Positions 56,420 through 64,000 of a DNA stretch of 64,000 nt are shown one piece after another. The notes beneath the pieces were generated by a model. It was given only the letters and a program-made list of their open reading frames with translations. It was not told where the DNA came from and did not search any database. This stretch comes from Arthrobacter globiformis (lineage in GTDB: Bacteria; Actinomycetota; Actinomycetes; Actinomycetales; Micrococcaceae), in assembly GCF_030815865.1 (NCBI RefSeq), contig NZ_JAUSXI010000001.1, positions 4,650,001-4,714,000 on the forward strand, in the 5' to 3' direction. The position numbers were made by a program, and so were the translations under genes. Each line of letters starts with the position of its first letter. Positions within the stretch are counted from its first letter, which is position 1.

Positions 56420-58558
56420 TCACAGAGAACCGGTGGTGAACGTCCAGCCAGCCGACTTCAGCGGGTTGCCCGCGAGGTCGCGGACCGCCGCGGTTCCTCC
56501 GGTCACGGTGACCGTGTATTTGGTCCGCCCGGCCAGGGTCGCCGAGGGGTTCAGGATCCACTGGTTCGTGGTGCCGTTGCGGGAAACGGTGGCCGTCACC
56601 GTGGCGCCGGTGGCGGCGTTCTTCAGCGTGACGGTGCCGGTACCGGCACCCTGGATGGCTTCACTGAAGGTCACCGCGATGTTGTTGGCGCGCCGCACCA
56701 GCGTGGCGCCCGGGCGCGGCGTCATGGCCGTGATGACCGGGGACGGGCCGGTGGTGAACGTCCAGCCGGTGGTGGCCAGCGGGGTGCCTGCGGTGTCGAA
56801 GATGGCGGCGGCTCCGCCGGTGATCGTCACCGCGTACTTGGCGTCGTTAGCGAGGTTGGCCGCCGGATCCAGGGTGGCGGTGCGGGTGGTGGAGTCGTAC
56901 GTGACGGCGGCCGGCAGCACAGTCCCGGCAGCGTTCTTCAGGAGGAAGCTGTTGCCGGTTACGCCCTGGACAGCCGTGCTGAAGGTGGCCGTGATGTTGC
57001 TTCCGGCGGCAATGGCGGTGCCGTTCGCGCCCGGCGTGCGTGCCGTGACCGTTGGGGCTGCTGCGGTGGTGAAGGACCAGCTGCCCGTCACGAAGGGCGT
57101 GCCTGCGGCGTCGCGGACGGCCGAGGATCCGCCGGTCAGCGTCGCCGTGTACTTCTGCGACGCATTGAGTAGGCCCTCCGGGTTCAATATTGCGGTACGC
57201 GTGGCGGCGTCGTAACTGACGGCCGCGGGCACCGTTGCGCCGGCGGCGTTCCGCAGGACGAACGTAGAGTTGCCCACGCCCTGGACCGCGGTGCCGAAGG
57301 TGGCGGTGACGTTGGCTCCCACGGCGGCGCCGGAAGAATTGGCCGCTGGGCTTAGTGCTGTCGCGGCTGGTGCGGTGAGGACCGCAACTGCCGGGTCGGA
57401 GAACAACAGCCGGTTCGGCGTCCCGGTGGTAGCGCCCGAGACCGCGCTGGAGGTGGCGGCAGAAAGCAGCTTCGACGCCACGTCCGCCGGCACCAGCCCC
57501 GGCGACCGGGACAGCATCACCGCCGCGGCGCCAGCCACATGCGGCGAGGCCATCGAGGTGCCACTCATCAGGGCCGTCGCCGTGGTTGAGGCATGGGAAG
57601 CGGACTTGATGCCCACGCCCGGCGCGTACAGGTCGACGCAGCTGCCGTAGTTGGAGAACGGTGCCTGCTTGTCCGCGGAGTCGCTCGCGGCAACGGTCAG
57701 CGCGCCGGCAACGCGGGCCGGGGAGCTGTTGCACGCATCGGCGGCGGAGTTTCCGGCGGCGACCACTGCGGTGACGCCGTCGTTGATGATGCCCTGCACC
57801 GCGGCGTCCACCATGGCGCTGGCGGTGCTGCCGAGGCTCAGGTTGGCCACCGCCGGGGTACCGGCCTGATGGTTGGAGACGACCCACTCCAGCCCGGCAA
57901 TCACGTCCGAGTTGAAGCCCGAACCGGTGCAGTCCAGCACGCGGACGGGGACCACCGTGGCCGCCTTGGCCACGCCGTAGGTCTTTCCCGCGATGGTGCC
58001 GGCAACGTGCGTGCCATGGCCGTTGCAATCCCCCGTGCCCAGTCCGTCGGAAATCGCCGACCACCCCGAGGCAACGCGGCCGCCGAACTCCGCGTGCGCA
58101 GACAGCACGCCGGAGTCAACCACGTACGCGCTCACGCCGGCACCTGAAGACGCCGAAATGTAGGTCCCGGACAGCGGTAGGGCGCGCTGGTCAATGCGAT
58201 CCAGGCCCCACGTAGCGGACTGCTGGGTGTCGGCAGCCGTTACCGGGGCATCGGGTTCGACGGCGGCCACGCCGGCCGACCGCAACAGGCCCGCCGCCTG
58301 CCCGGGCGTCGCCGTCACCACTGCGCCCCGGATCGCCTTGGCGAACGTGCGTCCGACGGCGATGTTCCTCGAGCGCAGGTTCCGCACGGCCGAGGAAACG
58401 TCGGTCCCGGCGGAGTAGCGCACGATGTAGCGGGCAGCCGGTGCTCCCGCCCCGGTTTCCGAAGCGGCAGCACCGGCTGACACTCCGGCGATGGGGGCGG
58501 CCAAGGCCGTCAGCAGCAGCGAGGCCAGGGCAGGACGGAGAACAGACGAAGCGCGAAT
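56420..58558 (-). CDS. Secreted S8 (subtilisin-like) protease with three Ig-like repeats, apparent ATT start
   Basis: The 712-residue precursor has a signal peptide (RASSVLRPALASLLLTALAA), an inhibitor I9-type propeptide and a subtilisin domain. Its triad is D148 (VVDSGV), H181 (GHGTHVAG) and S335 (GTSMASPHVAG), with oxyanion N270. Three SbsA/Big_5-like repeats of about 105 residues follow, each ending W-FTT. It is exported and cleaves proteins outside the cell. No ATG, GTG or TTG lies in frame before the signal peptide. ATT at 58558, seven bases after AAGGA, is the only start that includes the whole signal sequence; TTG 58504 would cut it off. Confidence 0.88.
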   Translation of the reverse strand: MRASSVLRPALASLLLTALAAPIAGVSAGAAASETGAGAPAARYIVRYSAGTDVSSAVRNLRSRNIAVGRTFAKAIRGAVVTATPGQAAGLLRSAGVAAVEPDAPVTAADTQQSATWGLDRIDQRALPLSGTYISASSGAGVSAYVVDSGVLSAHAEFGGRVASGWSAISDGLGTGDCNGHGTHVAGTIAGKTYGVAKAATVVPVRVLDCTGSGFNSDVIAGLEWVVSNHQAGTPAVANLSLGSTASAMVDAAVQGIINDGVTAVVAAGNSAADACNSSPARVAGALTVAASDSADKQAPFSNYGSCVDLYAPGVGIKSASHASTTATALMSGTSMASPHVAGAAAVMLSRSPGLVPADVASKLLSAATSSAVSGATTGTPNRLLFSDPAVAVLTAPAATALSPAANSSGAAVGANVTATFGTAVQGVGNSTFVLRNAAGATVPAAVSYDAATRTAILNPEGLLNASQKYTATLTGGSSAVRDAAGTPFVTGSWSFTTAAAPTVTARTPGANGTAIAAGSNITATFSTAVQGVTGNSFLLKNAAGTVLPAAVTYDSTTRTATLDPAANLANDAKYAVTITGGAAAIFDTAGTPLATTGWTFTTGPSPVITAMTPRPGATLVRRANNIAVTFSEAIQGAGTGTVTLKNAATGATVTATVSRNGTTNQWILNPSATLAGRTKYTVTVTGGTAAVRDLAGNPLKSAGWTFTTGSL

Positions 58559-58657
58559 TTTGGGTTCCTTCGAACGAACTGAGGGCCAGCGGGGAAAGCC
58601 AAAGGAAGGCTGATTCCAGTGTATTTTCCGCGGCCGGCCGCAGCCCCGTTGCTGGCC

Positions 58658-58678
58658 CGAAGCTTCGGCGAAGCTTCG
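58658..58678. promoter_or_regulatory. Tandem CGAAGCTTCG palindromes upstream of the S8 protease
   Basis: The 10-bp palindrome CGAAGCTTCG occurs at 58658-58667 and again at 58669-58678, one base apart, about 100 bases upstream of the protease start. It could be a regulator site. The adjoining 58690-58776 stretch repeats GCCTGACCTCCTG- and GCCTCAGGT-type units. Confidence 0.45.
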
Positions 58679-58776
58679 AAAGCTGCGCGAAAACCGGCTA
58701 AATCCTGCGCTTGCCTGTACTCCTGAGCTTGCCTGACCTCCTGCCCGGCACCTGCCTCAGGTCCCCGCCACCCGCC

Positions 58777-60471
58777 TCAGGTACCAGCCGGGAACGCCGG
58801 GCGGTACATGGGCGGGAACGAACCCAGGGGTGTGGGGTCCGTTTTGGGCGGGTCGGAGAGGATGGGGTCGTTGTTCCGCAGATCGCCCACCGAAAACTGC
58901 ACCATCATGTCGTGATCCTCGTGCACCAGGTTGTGGCAGTGCATCATGTACCGGCCGCCGGGGGAATCCGGTCCGGTGTCGAACTGCATGAGCAGCGTGA
59001 TGGACTCGTTCTCACCAGCGTAGAACACATCCTTCGGCCCGGTCTCCCAGGCGAACGGCTTGCCGCCGTTGGTGTTCCGGGCAATGATCTTCGCGTCAAC
59101 GAGGTGGATGTGCACCGGATGGAACCAGCCGCCTGACTCGTTGATGATGGTCCACTGCTCCACGGAATTCCGCCGCGGGATGGCGAAGCACCTGGTGAAA
59201 CCCGACTTTTCCACGTCCTCCCATGTCTCCTCGTTGATGGTCCATTCCCCTCCCTGACGCTTCACGCGCAGCACCCGCTTTGCGACCGCCATCTCAGGTT
59301 TGAGAGCCATGGTGGCGATGCTGCCGCGGGCGCTTCCCGGCGTTCCGCCGTCGTCCAGTGTCACCGGGACGGAACTGATGCTTCCCGCCGAGGAACCGGA
59401 GCCGGCCACCACCTGGAACCGCATGACCTTGTTGGTGTTGGGCAAGTCCAGGTTGTTTTTGTTGCTCAGGTTTCGCAGGTCCACGGTCTGGCCCACCCTG
59501 TACCGGCGGAAGTCGATGAGCACTTCGTAGCGCTCCGCAGTCCCCTGGCGCCAGGAGGAGACAGCCTGCACCCTGGGGACCATCCCACCGTCGGTGCCCA
59601 CCACATGGAATGGCTCCCCGTTGGAGAGGGCCAGCCGGTAGGAGCGGGTGATCGAGGCGACGAGCACGCGGAAGCGGTAGATCCGCGGTTTGACCTTCAT
59701 GAGCGGCCACGGCACGCCGTTCACCATGATGATGTCACCCCACAGCCCGTCGTGATCATTGTCGTTGTAGCCCAGCGAGCCGTCGGCGTTGAACAGCGCG
59801 TCGGAGATGATTAGCGGCACGTCGAATTCGCCTTGGGGCAACTGTGCCCGTTCAAATCTGTCCTGCAACGGGTACATGGCCGCAAGCCCCGAATAGACGC
59901 CCTGCGCGGTGACCAGGTGGTGGTGGTCGTGGTACCAGAGGGTCCGTGCGTTCTGCCAGTTCGGATAATGGTAGTTCTTGAACTTTCCGGGTGCAGTGGA
60001 ATCGTTGGCGTAGCCGTCGTACTGCGGCAGCGATGCTGAGCCGTGCAGGTGGGTGACGGTCTTGAAGGTGCCGCGGTGGAGCAGAGCCGTGGACGGAAGC
60101 GCGTTTCGGATCCGCACCTCGGTCCGGGTTCCCTGCGCCACCCGGATGGTGGGCCCGGGAAATATTCCGTTGTATCCGGCCACCGGCGTGGAGAGGCCCG
60201 GGACGAACCGGGCCTGGCCCAGCTTCTGGGTGAGGGCGTAGCGGGCAAACGGCCGGGCCGGGTCACCGCCGTCGAAACCCGTCTGGTAGGGCACCAGCTC
60301 CGGCGGACGGCGGAACCGTGCCGTGTACGGCACTGGCATGTTCGCCCGGGCCAGCTGGCTCCGGGTAATAAGTGACGTGCTTTGCGTCGGCTCGTCGCCG
60401 TTCGCCGCCACTCCGGTCAAGGACGCTGCCCCCACCACGCCCAGTTTCAGAACTTCCCTGCGAGACGTCAT
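58777..60471 (-). CDS. Multicopper oxidase (CotA/phenoxazinone-synthase-like), exported
   Basis: The 564-residue protein has a twin-arginine-type leader (SRREVLKLGVVGAASLTGVA) and all four copper motifs: THLHGS, LWYHDHHH, HPVHIH and MMHCHNLVHEDHDMM. The last carries the type 1 copper cysteine. The domain order and motifs fit the bacterial spore-coat-laccase/bilirubin-oxidase/phenoxazinone-synthase group, which oxidises phenols or metals with oxygen outside the membrane. ATG 60471 follows GGAGGAG. A hairpin with T-tract (60505-60540) lies in its leader, 34 bases before the start. Confidence 0.92.
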   Translation of the reverse strand: MTSRREVLKLGVVGAASLTGVAANGDEPTQSTSLITRSQLARANMPVPYTARFRRPPELVPYQTGFDGGDPARPFARYALTQKLGQARFVPGLSTPVAGYNGIFPGPTIRVAQGTRTEVRIRNALPSTALLHRGTFKTVTHLHGSASLPQYDGYANDSTAPGKFKNYHYPNWQNARTLWYHDHHHLVTAQGVYSGLAAMYPLQDRFERAQLPQGEFDVPLIISDALFNADGSLGYNDNDHDGLWGDIIMVNGVPWPLMKVKPRIYRFRVLVASITRSYRLALSNGEPFHVVGTDGGMVPRVQAVSSWRQGTAERYEVLIDFRRYRVGQTVDLRNLSNKNNLDLPNTNKVMRFQVVAGSGSSAGSISSVPVTLDDGGTPGSARGSIATMALKPEMAVAKRVLRVKRQGGEWTINEETWEDVEKSGFTRCFAIPRRNSVEQWTIINESGGWFHPVHIHLVDAKIIARNTNGGKPFAWETGPKDVFYAGENESITLLMQFDTGPDSPGGRYMMHCHNLVHEDHDMMVQFSVGDLRNNDPILSDPPKTDPTPLGSFPPMYRPAFPAGT

Positions 60472-60504
60472 TGTCTCCTCCAGATGTCGCGATGATTTGG
60501 ATTG

Positions 60505-60540
60505 AAAAAGGCAGACCTGCGGCCGGAACCGCAGGTCTGC
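60505..60540 (-). terminator. Intrinsic terminator in the multicopper oxidase leader
   Basis: On the minus strand GCAGACCTGCGG pairs perfectly with CCGCAGGTCTGC across TTCCGG and is followed by CTTTTTC. It lies 210 bases after corA and only 34 bases before the multicopper oxidase start. It ends the corA message or attenuates the oxidase message. Confidence 0.75.
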
Positions 60541-60749
60541 TGAATCCCCAGGGACGCGGAACCCCGAACTTTCCGGGCCGCTGGCCTTCCGGCACCGCGC
60601 CCACGATCAAGTTCAGGTTTCCGCTCCCCTGCCGCAACGGGAGTGGAACACCGCAATTGTTGGGCCGGCTGCTTCTGGAAACCTTGGAAAAGTTGCCCCG
60701 CCTGCGATGTTCCCACCCAAATGGGGTGTCGACGGGTGTGCGGTCGGTT

Positions 60750-61766
60750 CTAGATCCAGTTGTTGTGCTTGAACGTGGCGTACAGGACCAGCCCCATACC
60801 GATCATCAGGCCCAGCGCCATGGGATAGCCGAAGATCCAGTCCAGTTCAGGCATCGTATGGAAGTTCATTCCATAGATGGTGCCGATGAGCGTGGGAGCG
60901 AAGAGGATGGCCGCCCAGGAAGAGATCCTCTTGACCTGCTCGCTCTGCGCGAAGCTGGACTCCGTGAGGCGGCGCATCTCGTCGTTCTGGCGCTGGGCAA
61001 CGAGGGTCGCATTGACCGCGAGCGCGTTCTGTAGCAGTGCCCGGAAGGACGCGATCCGGTCGTTGAGCCGCAGGACGTGGTCCAGCACATCGCGGAGGTG
61101 GTCCTGGAGCTCGGCGCCGGGGTGGTGGTCCGGCGTTCCGGTGACCAGTGCCTGCAGGATTCCCGCCAGCGGCCCGGTGGCGCGCTGCACCGTGATGACC
61201 TGGCGGGACAGTTCGTAGATACGGCGGGACACCTCCGGGTCCGCGCCGAACAGTTCGTCCTCGATCTCGTCGATGTCATTTTCCAGGCCTGCCGCAACCG
61301 GCTCGTACTCATCGACCACCTGGTCCAGGATGGCGTACAGCACGGCGTCGGGACCCAGGGCAAGGAATTCGGGCTGCGATTCCATGCGGCGGCGCACCCG
61401 CGCCAGATCCGGTGACTCTGCACGGCGGACCGTAACCACGAAGTCCGGTCCGGCAAAAACATGGATCTCGCCGAACTCCACCTTTTCGACGTCGTCGAGA
61501 TACCGCGCCGGGCGCAGGACCAGAAAGAGCGTTTCACCGTAATGCTCAAGCTTGGCGCGCTGGTGCCCGGTCAGCGCGTCTTCAACCGCAAGCGGGCTCA
61601 GGTCGAACTCATCCGCCACCGATCGCAGCTCATGGGGGTCGGGACGGTAAAGCCCGATCCAGGCCATGCCCTCGCGCTGCCGCAGCAGGAAGTATGTTTC
61701 CTCCAGCCCTTCGGGATCCGCCGTCCGGTGCCCTTTCACGTACACTGCGTTGTCGATGATGGCCAC
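60750..61766 (-). CDS. CorA family magnesium/cobalt transporter
   Basis: The 338-residue protein has the large cytosolic N-terminal domain of CorA and two C-terminal helices with the YGMNFHTMPELDW signature, which forms the selectivity filter. It ends FKHNNWI. It forms pentameric channels for magnesium or related divalent cations. ATG 61766 is preceded by GAGGAGG. Its neighbours are the exported copper oxidase downstream and a cupin gene upstream. Confidence 0.93.
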   Translation of the reverse strand: MAIIDNAVYVKGHRTADPEGLEETYFLLRQREGMAWIGLYRPDPHELRSVADEFDLSPLAVEDALTGHQRAKLEHYGETLFLVLRPARYLDDVEKVEFGEIHVFAGPDFVVTVRRAESPDLARVRRRMESQPEFLALGPDAVLYAILDQVVDEYEPVAAGLENDIDEIEDELFGADPEVSRRIYELSRQVITVQRATGPLAGILQALVTGTPDHHPGAELQDHLRDVLDHVLRLNDRIASFRALLQNALAVNATLVAQRQNDEMRRLTESSFAQSEQVKRISSWAAILFAPTLIGTIYGMNFHTMPELDWIFGYPMALGLMIGMGLVLYATFKHNNWI

Positions 61767-61914
61767 AGCGGCGCCTCCTCAGCTGGAACGGCATCCCATG
61801 GCAGTGACGTTATCCCTTGCGGAACGCCGTGCCAATAAGGGGACGTGCCCGCGCGGCAAGGGGCCGCCGGCTCAGGTGCTGGCGGCCCTGGTGCTGGGGT
61901 TCAGAGTGGCCAGG

Positions 61915-62313
61915 TCAGATTCGGGCGTGGAGGCCGCGGCTGACCGGCCGCCCGAACGATGCCGCGCCGAGGAACTCAACGGCCACGAACGGCTCGGAAC
62001 CGACCACCCATTCATCGTGTCCCGGAGGAATCGCATAGGTGTCATTGGCGTGTATGGAGGAGCGGGCACCTTCAGGTGTCTCCACCTCCATGACGCCGGA
62101 GAGGCAGAACCCAAGGTGGTTGTGCTGGCAGAAGGGCGTCTGTTCGGTGGGCTTGGTGCATTCGGACCAGCGCCAGCCGGGGGCGAGGATCAGCCGGGCA
62201 ACGGAGAAGTCGTTGACGCTGACCAAGTCCACCTCGGCTTTGTCCGGGCACCTCTTCTTGTCCGGTTCATCGAAGGATTTGACGGCAAGGGCTGTAATGA
62301 AATTGGCAGTCAT
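61915..62313 (-). CDS. Cupin domain protein
   Basis: The 132-residue single-domain cupin has the two cupin motifs in CQHNHLGFCLSGVMEVETPEG and IPPGHDEWVVGSEPFVAVEF. The first histidine set is partly kept (HNH, no clear glutamate). Metal binding and substrate are unknown. It starts MTANFITALAVKSFDEPDKK at ATG 62313 with a weak AGGT upstream. A hairpin, AGCCGCATC/GATGCGGCT at 62419-62439, lies in its 5' region. Confidence 0.78.
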   Translation of the reverse strand: MTANFITALAVKSFDEPDKKRCPDKAEVDLVSVNDFSVARLILAPGWRWSECTKPTEQTPFCQHNHLGFCLSGVMEVETPEGARSSIHANDTYAIPPGHDEWVVGSEPFVAVEFLGAASFGRPVSRGLHARI

Positions 62314-62418
62314 AAACGGTACCTGCAGATTTGGTTGAGACCTGAAATTTGAAAGGCGGTTTCTGGAGAAACGCCACGTTAACGAGGTGCGGGCTGCTGC
62401 CGAACGTGACAGTACAGC

Positions 62419-62439
62419 AGCCGCATCTTTGATGCGGCT
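62419..62439. promoter_or_regulatory. Hairpin in the 5' region of the cupin gene
   Basis: AGCCGCATC (62419-62427) pairs perfectly with GATGCGGCT (62431-62439) around TTT. It lies about 105 bases upstream of the cupin start and 120 bases after the amidotransferase stop. No T-run follows. Confidence 0.5.
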
Positions 62440-62562
62440 TCCCCTCGCCGCACGCGCACGCAACAGATCAAATGTTGACGTAGCTCAACCGTAGACCTCT
62501 GCAGGCCGAAGTCAATGGTCCCGGTGTGAGTGGCCAAGCCGGCGCTTTGCCACTGAACACGG

Positions 62563-63294
62563 TTACCGGCCGTAGAGCTTCACGAAGTTCCGCAGGATCT
62601 TCATGGGTTCGGTGGCGGTGAAGGTCCGGGCTTCCGCCATCAGCTCCTCGGCGGATTCGGGCGGGAAGTATCCGGCGTGGCGGTAGATGTCGATCCTGGT
62701 CACCAGGCCTTCGGCGTCGAGTTCGGGGTGGAACTGCGTGGCGTACAGGTTCTGCTTGATCCGGAACATGTGGACGGGGCAGGCGGCGGAGCTCGCCAGC
62801 AGCACTGCGTGCGCGGGCAGCACCGTGCACCCTTCCTTGTGGCCCGTGAAGGCGGTGAACTGCGCCGGAAGGCCGGCCAGCAGCGGATCCTGAAGGCCCT
62901 CCGGGCTCAGGCTTATGGTCACGCCGCCCAGCTGCTCGCCGTAGGTCCGATCGATCACGGCGCCCTGGTGCAGGCCAAGGGTACCGACGCCGTAGCAGGC
63001 GCCCAGGAACGGGAAGTCCTCCGCCACGATCCGGTCCAGCAGCCCGGACAGTTCGCGCTCCACGCGGTGCTGTGCTTCGGTCTTCTTCTCGGGAGGGTCG
63101 CTCGAGGTGAACGGGCTGCCGCCCACGATGACGCCGGAATAGTCGTCCAGGTCCAGCTCCGGCAGGGCCGCGCGCTCCATCCGGATCCGCGTCAGCTGGT
63201 GCGGTTCCAGCTCGCAATAGCGCAGGTACGACTCGTATTCGTCCTCCGCGGCGACGTCCTCGGCCCGCGAGGCGAGCAGCAGAAACGGCTTCAC
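62563..63294 (-). CDS. Class I glutamine amidotransferase-like protein
   Basis: The 243-residue protein has the GATase class I nucleophile in FLGACYGVGTLGL, the histidine-glutamate pair in ATQFHPELD and the GVIVGGSPF oxyanion region. It lacks a synthetase domain, so it is a GuaA-N-like or stand-alone amidotransferase (gamma-glutamyl hydrolase-like). GTG 63294 lies 4 bases after the GntR stop, so the two genes are translationally coupled, and the GntR protein may control its own operon. Confidence 0.87.
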   Translation of the reverse strand: MKPFLLLASRAEDVAAEDEYESYLRYCELEPHQLTRIRMERAALPELDLDDYSGVIVGGSPFTSSDPPEKKTEAQHRVERELSGLLDRIVAEDFPFLGACYGVGTLGLHQGAVIDRTYGEQLGGVTISLSPEGLQDPLLAGLPAQFTAFTGHKEGCTVLPAHAVLLASSAACPVHMFRIKQNLYATQFHPELDAEGLVTRIDIYRHAGYFPPESAEELMAEARTFTATEPMKILRNFVKLYGR

Positions 63295-63298
63295 GTGC

Positions 63299-64000
63299 TT
63301 ACTTCAGCAGGGCGACGTCGGACACGAGGGTGATGTGGTCCAGCATCGCCGCCGCGGCGGCCTCCGAGTCCTGGACCCGGATGGCGTCCGCGATTTTGCG
63401 GTGGGATGCCAGTGACTGCTCCGGCCGGCCGGGCTGTCCCAGCGATTCGAGCCGTGTTTCGAGGATCATCTCCGCAATGAAACTCATGAGCTGGGCTAGC
63501 ACGCCGGAGTGCGCGGCGGCGGTGATGGCCTGGTGGAACAGCTCATCGCCATGGGCCCCTTTCGCGCCCGAGGCCACCTCTTCCGCCATGACGTCCAGGG
63601 CTTTGTCGATCGCCCGCATGTCCTCGTCGGTGCGGCGCCCGGCAGCAAGCTCGGCCAGCTTGACCTCGAGCGTGCTGCGGGCTTCGACAATTTCGGGAAG
63701 GCGGCTGCGGTGCTCGCGCAGACCCTTGAGCACGGAGGGAACGTTGGGCCGGTAGACAAGCACCGCGCCGGTGCCGTGCTGGACATCAATCACGCCCAGG
63801 ACTTCAAGGGCAACCAGCGCCTGGGCCAACGTGGCCCGGGAAACGCCCAGCCGCTCGGCCAGGTCCCGCTCGGCGGGGAGCGTGTCACCGGGCCCCAGCT
63901 GCGCGGACTCGATGAAGTCCATCAGCTGCTCCACGAGCTGTTCGTAGAGTCGGGGCCGCGCGACGCGGGAAATTTGTTGCGTTGCTGTCTTCCTTGGCAT
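63299..64000 (-). CDS. GntR family (FadR/FCD) transcriptional regulator
   Basis: The 233-residue protein has the GntR winged helix (LYEQLVEQLMDFIESAQLGPGDTLPAERDLAERLGVSRATLAQAL) and an FCD ligand domain with ELFHQAITAAAHSG and a C-terminal metal-type histidine (LASHRKIADAI, LDHI). Such regulators sense carboxylic acids. ATG occupies the last three bases of the window (63998-64000), so a longer N-terminus outside cannot be excluded. It is the first gene before the amidotransferase. Confidence 0.9.
   Translation of the reverse strand: MPRKTATQQISRVARPRLYEQLVEQLMDFIESAQLGPGDTLPAERDLAERLGVSRATLAQALVALEVLGVIDVQHGTGAVLVYRPNVPSVLKGLREHRSRLPEIVEARSTLEVKLAELAAGRRTDEDMRAIDKALDVMAEEVASGAKGAHGDELFHQAITAAAHSGVLAQLMSFIAEMILETRLESLGQPGRPEQSLASHRKIADAIRVQDSEAAAAAMLDHITLVSDVALLK

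Overview
The window is GC-rich, gene-dense chromosomal DNA of a Gram-positive actinobacterium. It is most like Arthrobacter or Pseudarthrobacter (Micrococcaceae). The evidence is a homodimeric-type pyruvate dehydrogenase E1, a uricase very close in sequence to the Arthrobacter globiformis enzyme as I remember it, GAF-ANTAR regulators, a LigD-type polymerase domain protein and many GTG starts. I see no rRNA, tRNA, CRISPR array, insertion sequence or prophage.

Bases 1-29200 form a purine and ureide catabolic region. It holds an NCS1 transporter with a hydantoin/allantoin-type racemase, pyruvate dehydrogenase E1 (aceE), a MobA-like nucleotidyltransferase, xanthine dehydrogenase (xdhC-xdhB-xdhA), a purine permease, guanine deaminase, 8-oxoguanine deaminase (frameshifted here), uricase, a urate/xanthine permease, an IclR regulator, and an operon of malic enzyme, malate synthase, a DUF6986 aldolase-fold protein and (S)-ureidoglycine aminohydrolase. 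Together these take guanine and xanthine to urate and handle later ureides. They also route the resulting glyoxylate through malate and pyruvate back to acetyl-CoA: malate synthase, malic enzyme and AceE close a glyoxylate-oxidising dicarboxylic acid cycle. A 15-bp dyad, TTTCRYAWTRYGAAA, recurs in the promoter regions of these genes and is the likely IclR operator. Genes for hydroxyisourate hydrolase, OHCU decarboxylase, allantoinase, allantoate hydrolysis and ureidoglycolate lyase are not in the window.

Bases 29200-44600 carry general accessory metabolism and stress genes: VOC proteins, an SDR, a zinc alcohol dehydrogenase, a HAD phosphatase, GH15 and GH1 glycosidases, a GAF-ANTAR protein, DUF72, an App1 lipid phosphatase, an AAA ATPase, and a heat-shock group (Hsp20, J-domain protein, divergent HspR-like MerR). 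Bases 44600-64000 hold a PAP2 phosphatase, small hypothetical proteins, a PhoD phosphatase with a compensated double frameshift, an epimerase, a second GAF-ANTAR/Hsp20 pair, a TetR gene with its own operator, an HATPase-only protein, a nucleoside kinase-like protein, a luciferase-like monooxygenase, an alpha/beta hydrolase, a lysine-rich secreted protein, a secreted S8 protease that seems to start with ATT, a multicopper oxidase, CorA, a cupin, a class I glutamine amidotransferase and a GntR regulator.

Gene 3' ends are marked by long palindromes with arms of 12-25 bp, mostly without U-tracts. One family, built on GCGCGAACGGACA, occurs three times. Two genes carry single-base indels relative to their families, which are either assembly errors or real lesions. 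Function calls rest on motif and sequence recall without database searches.
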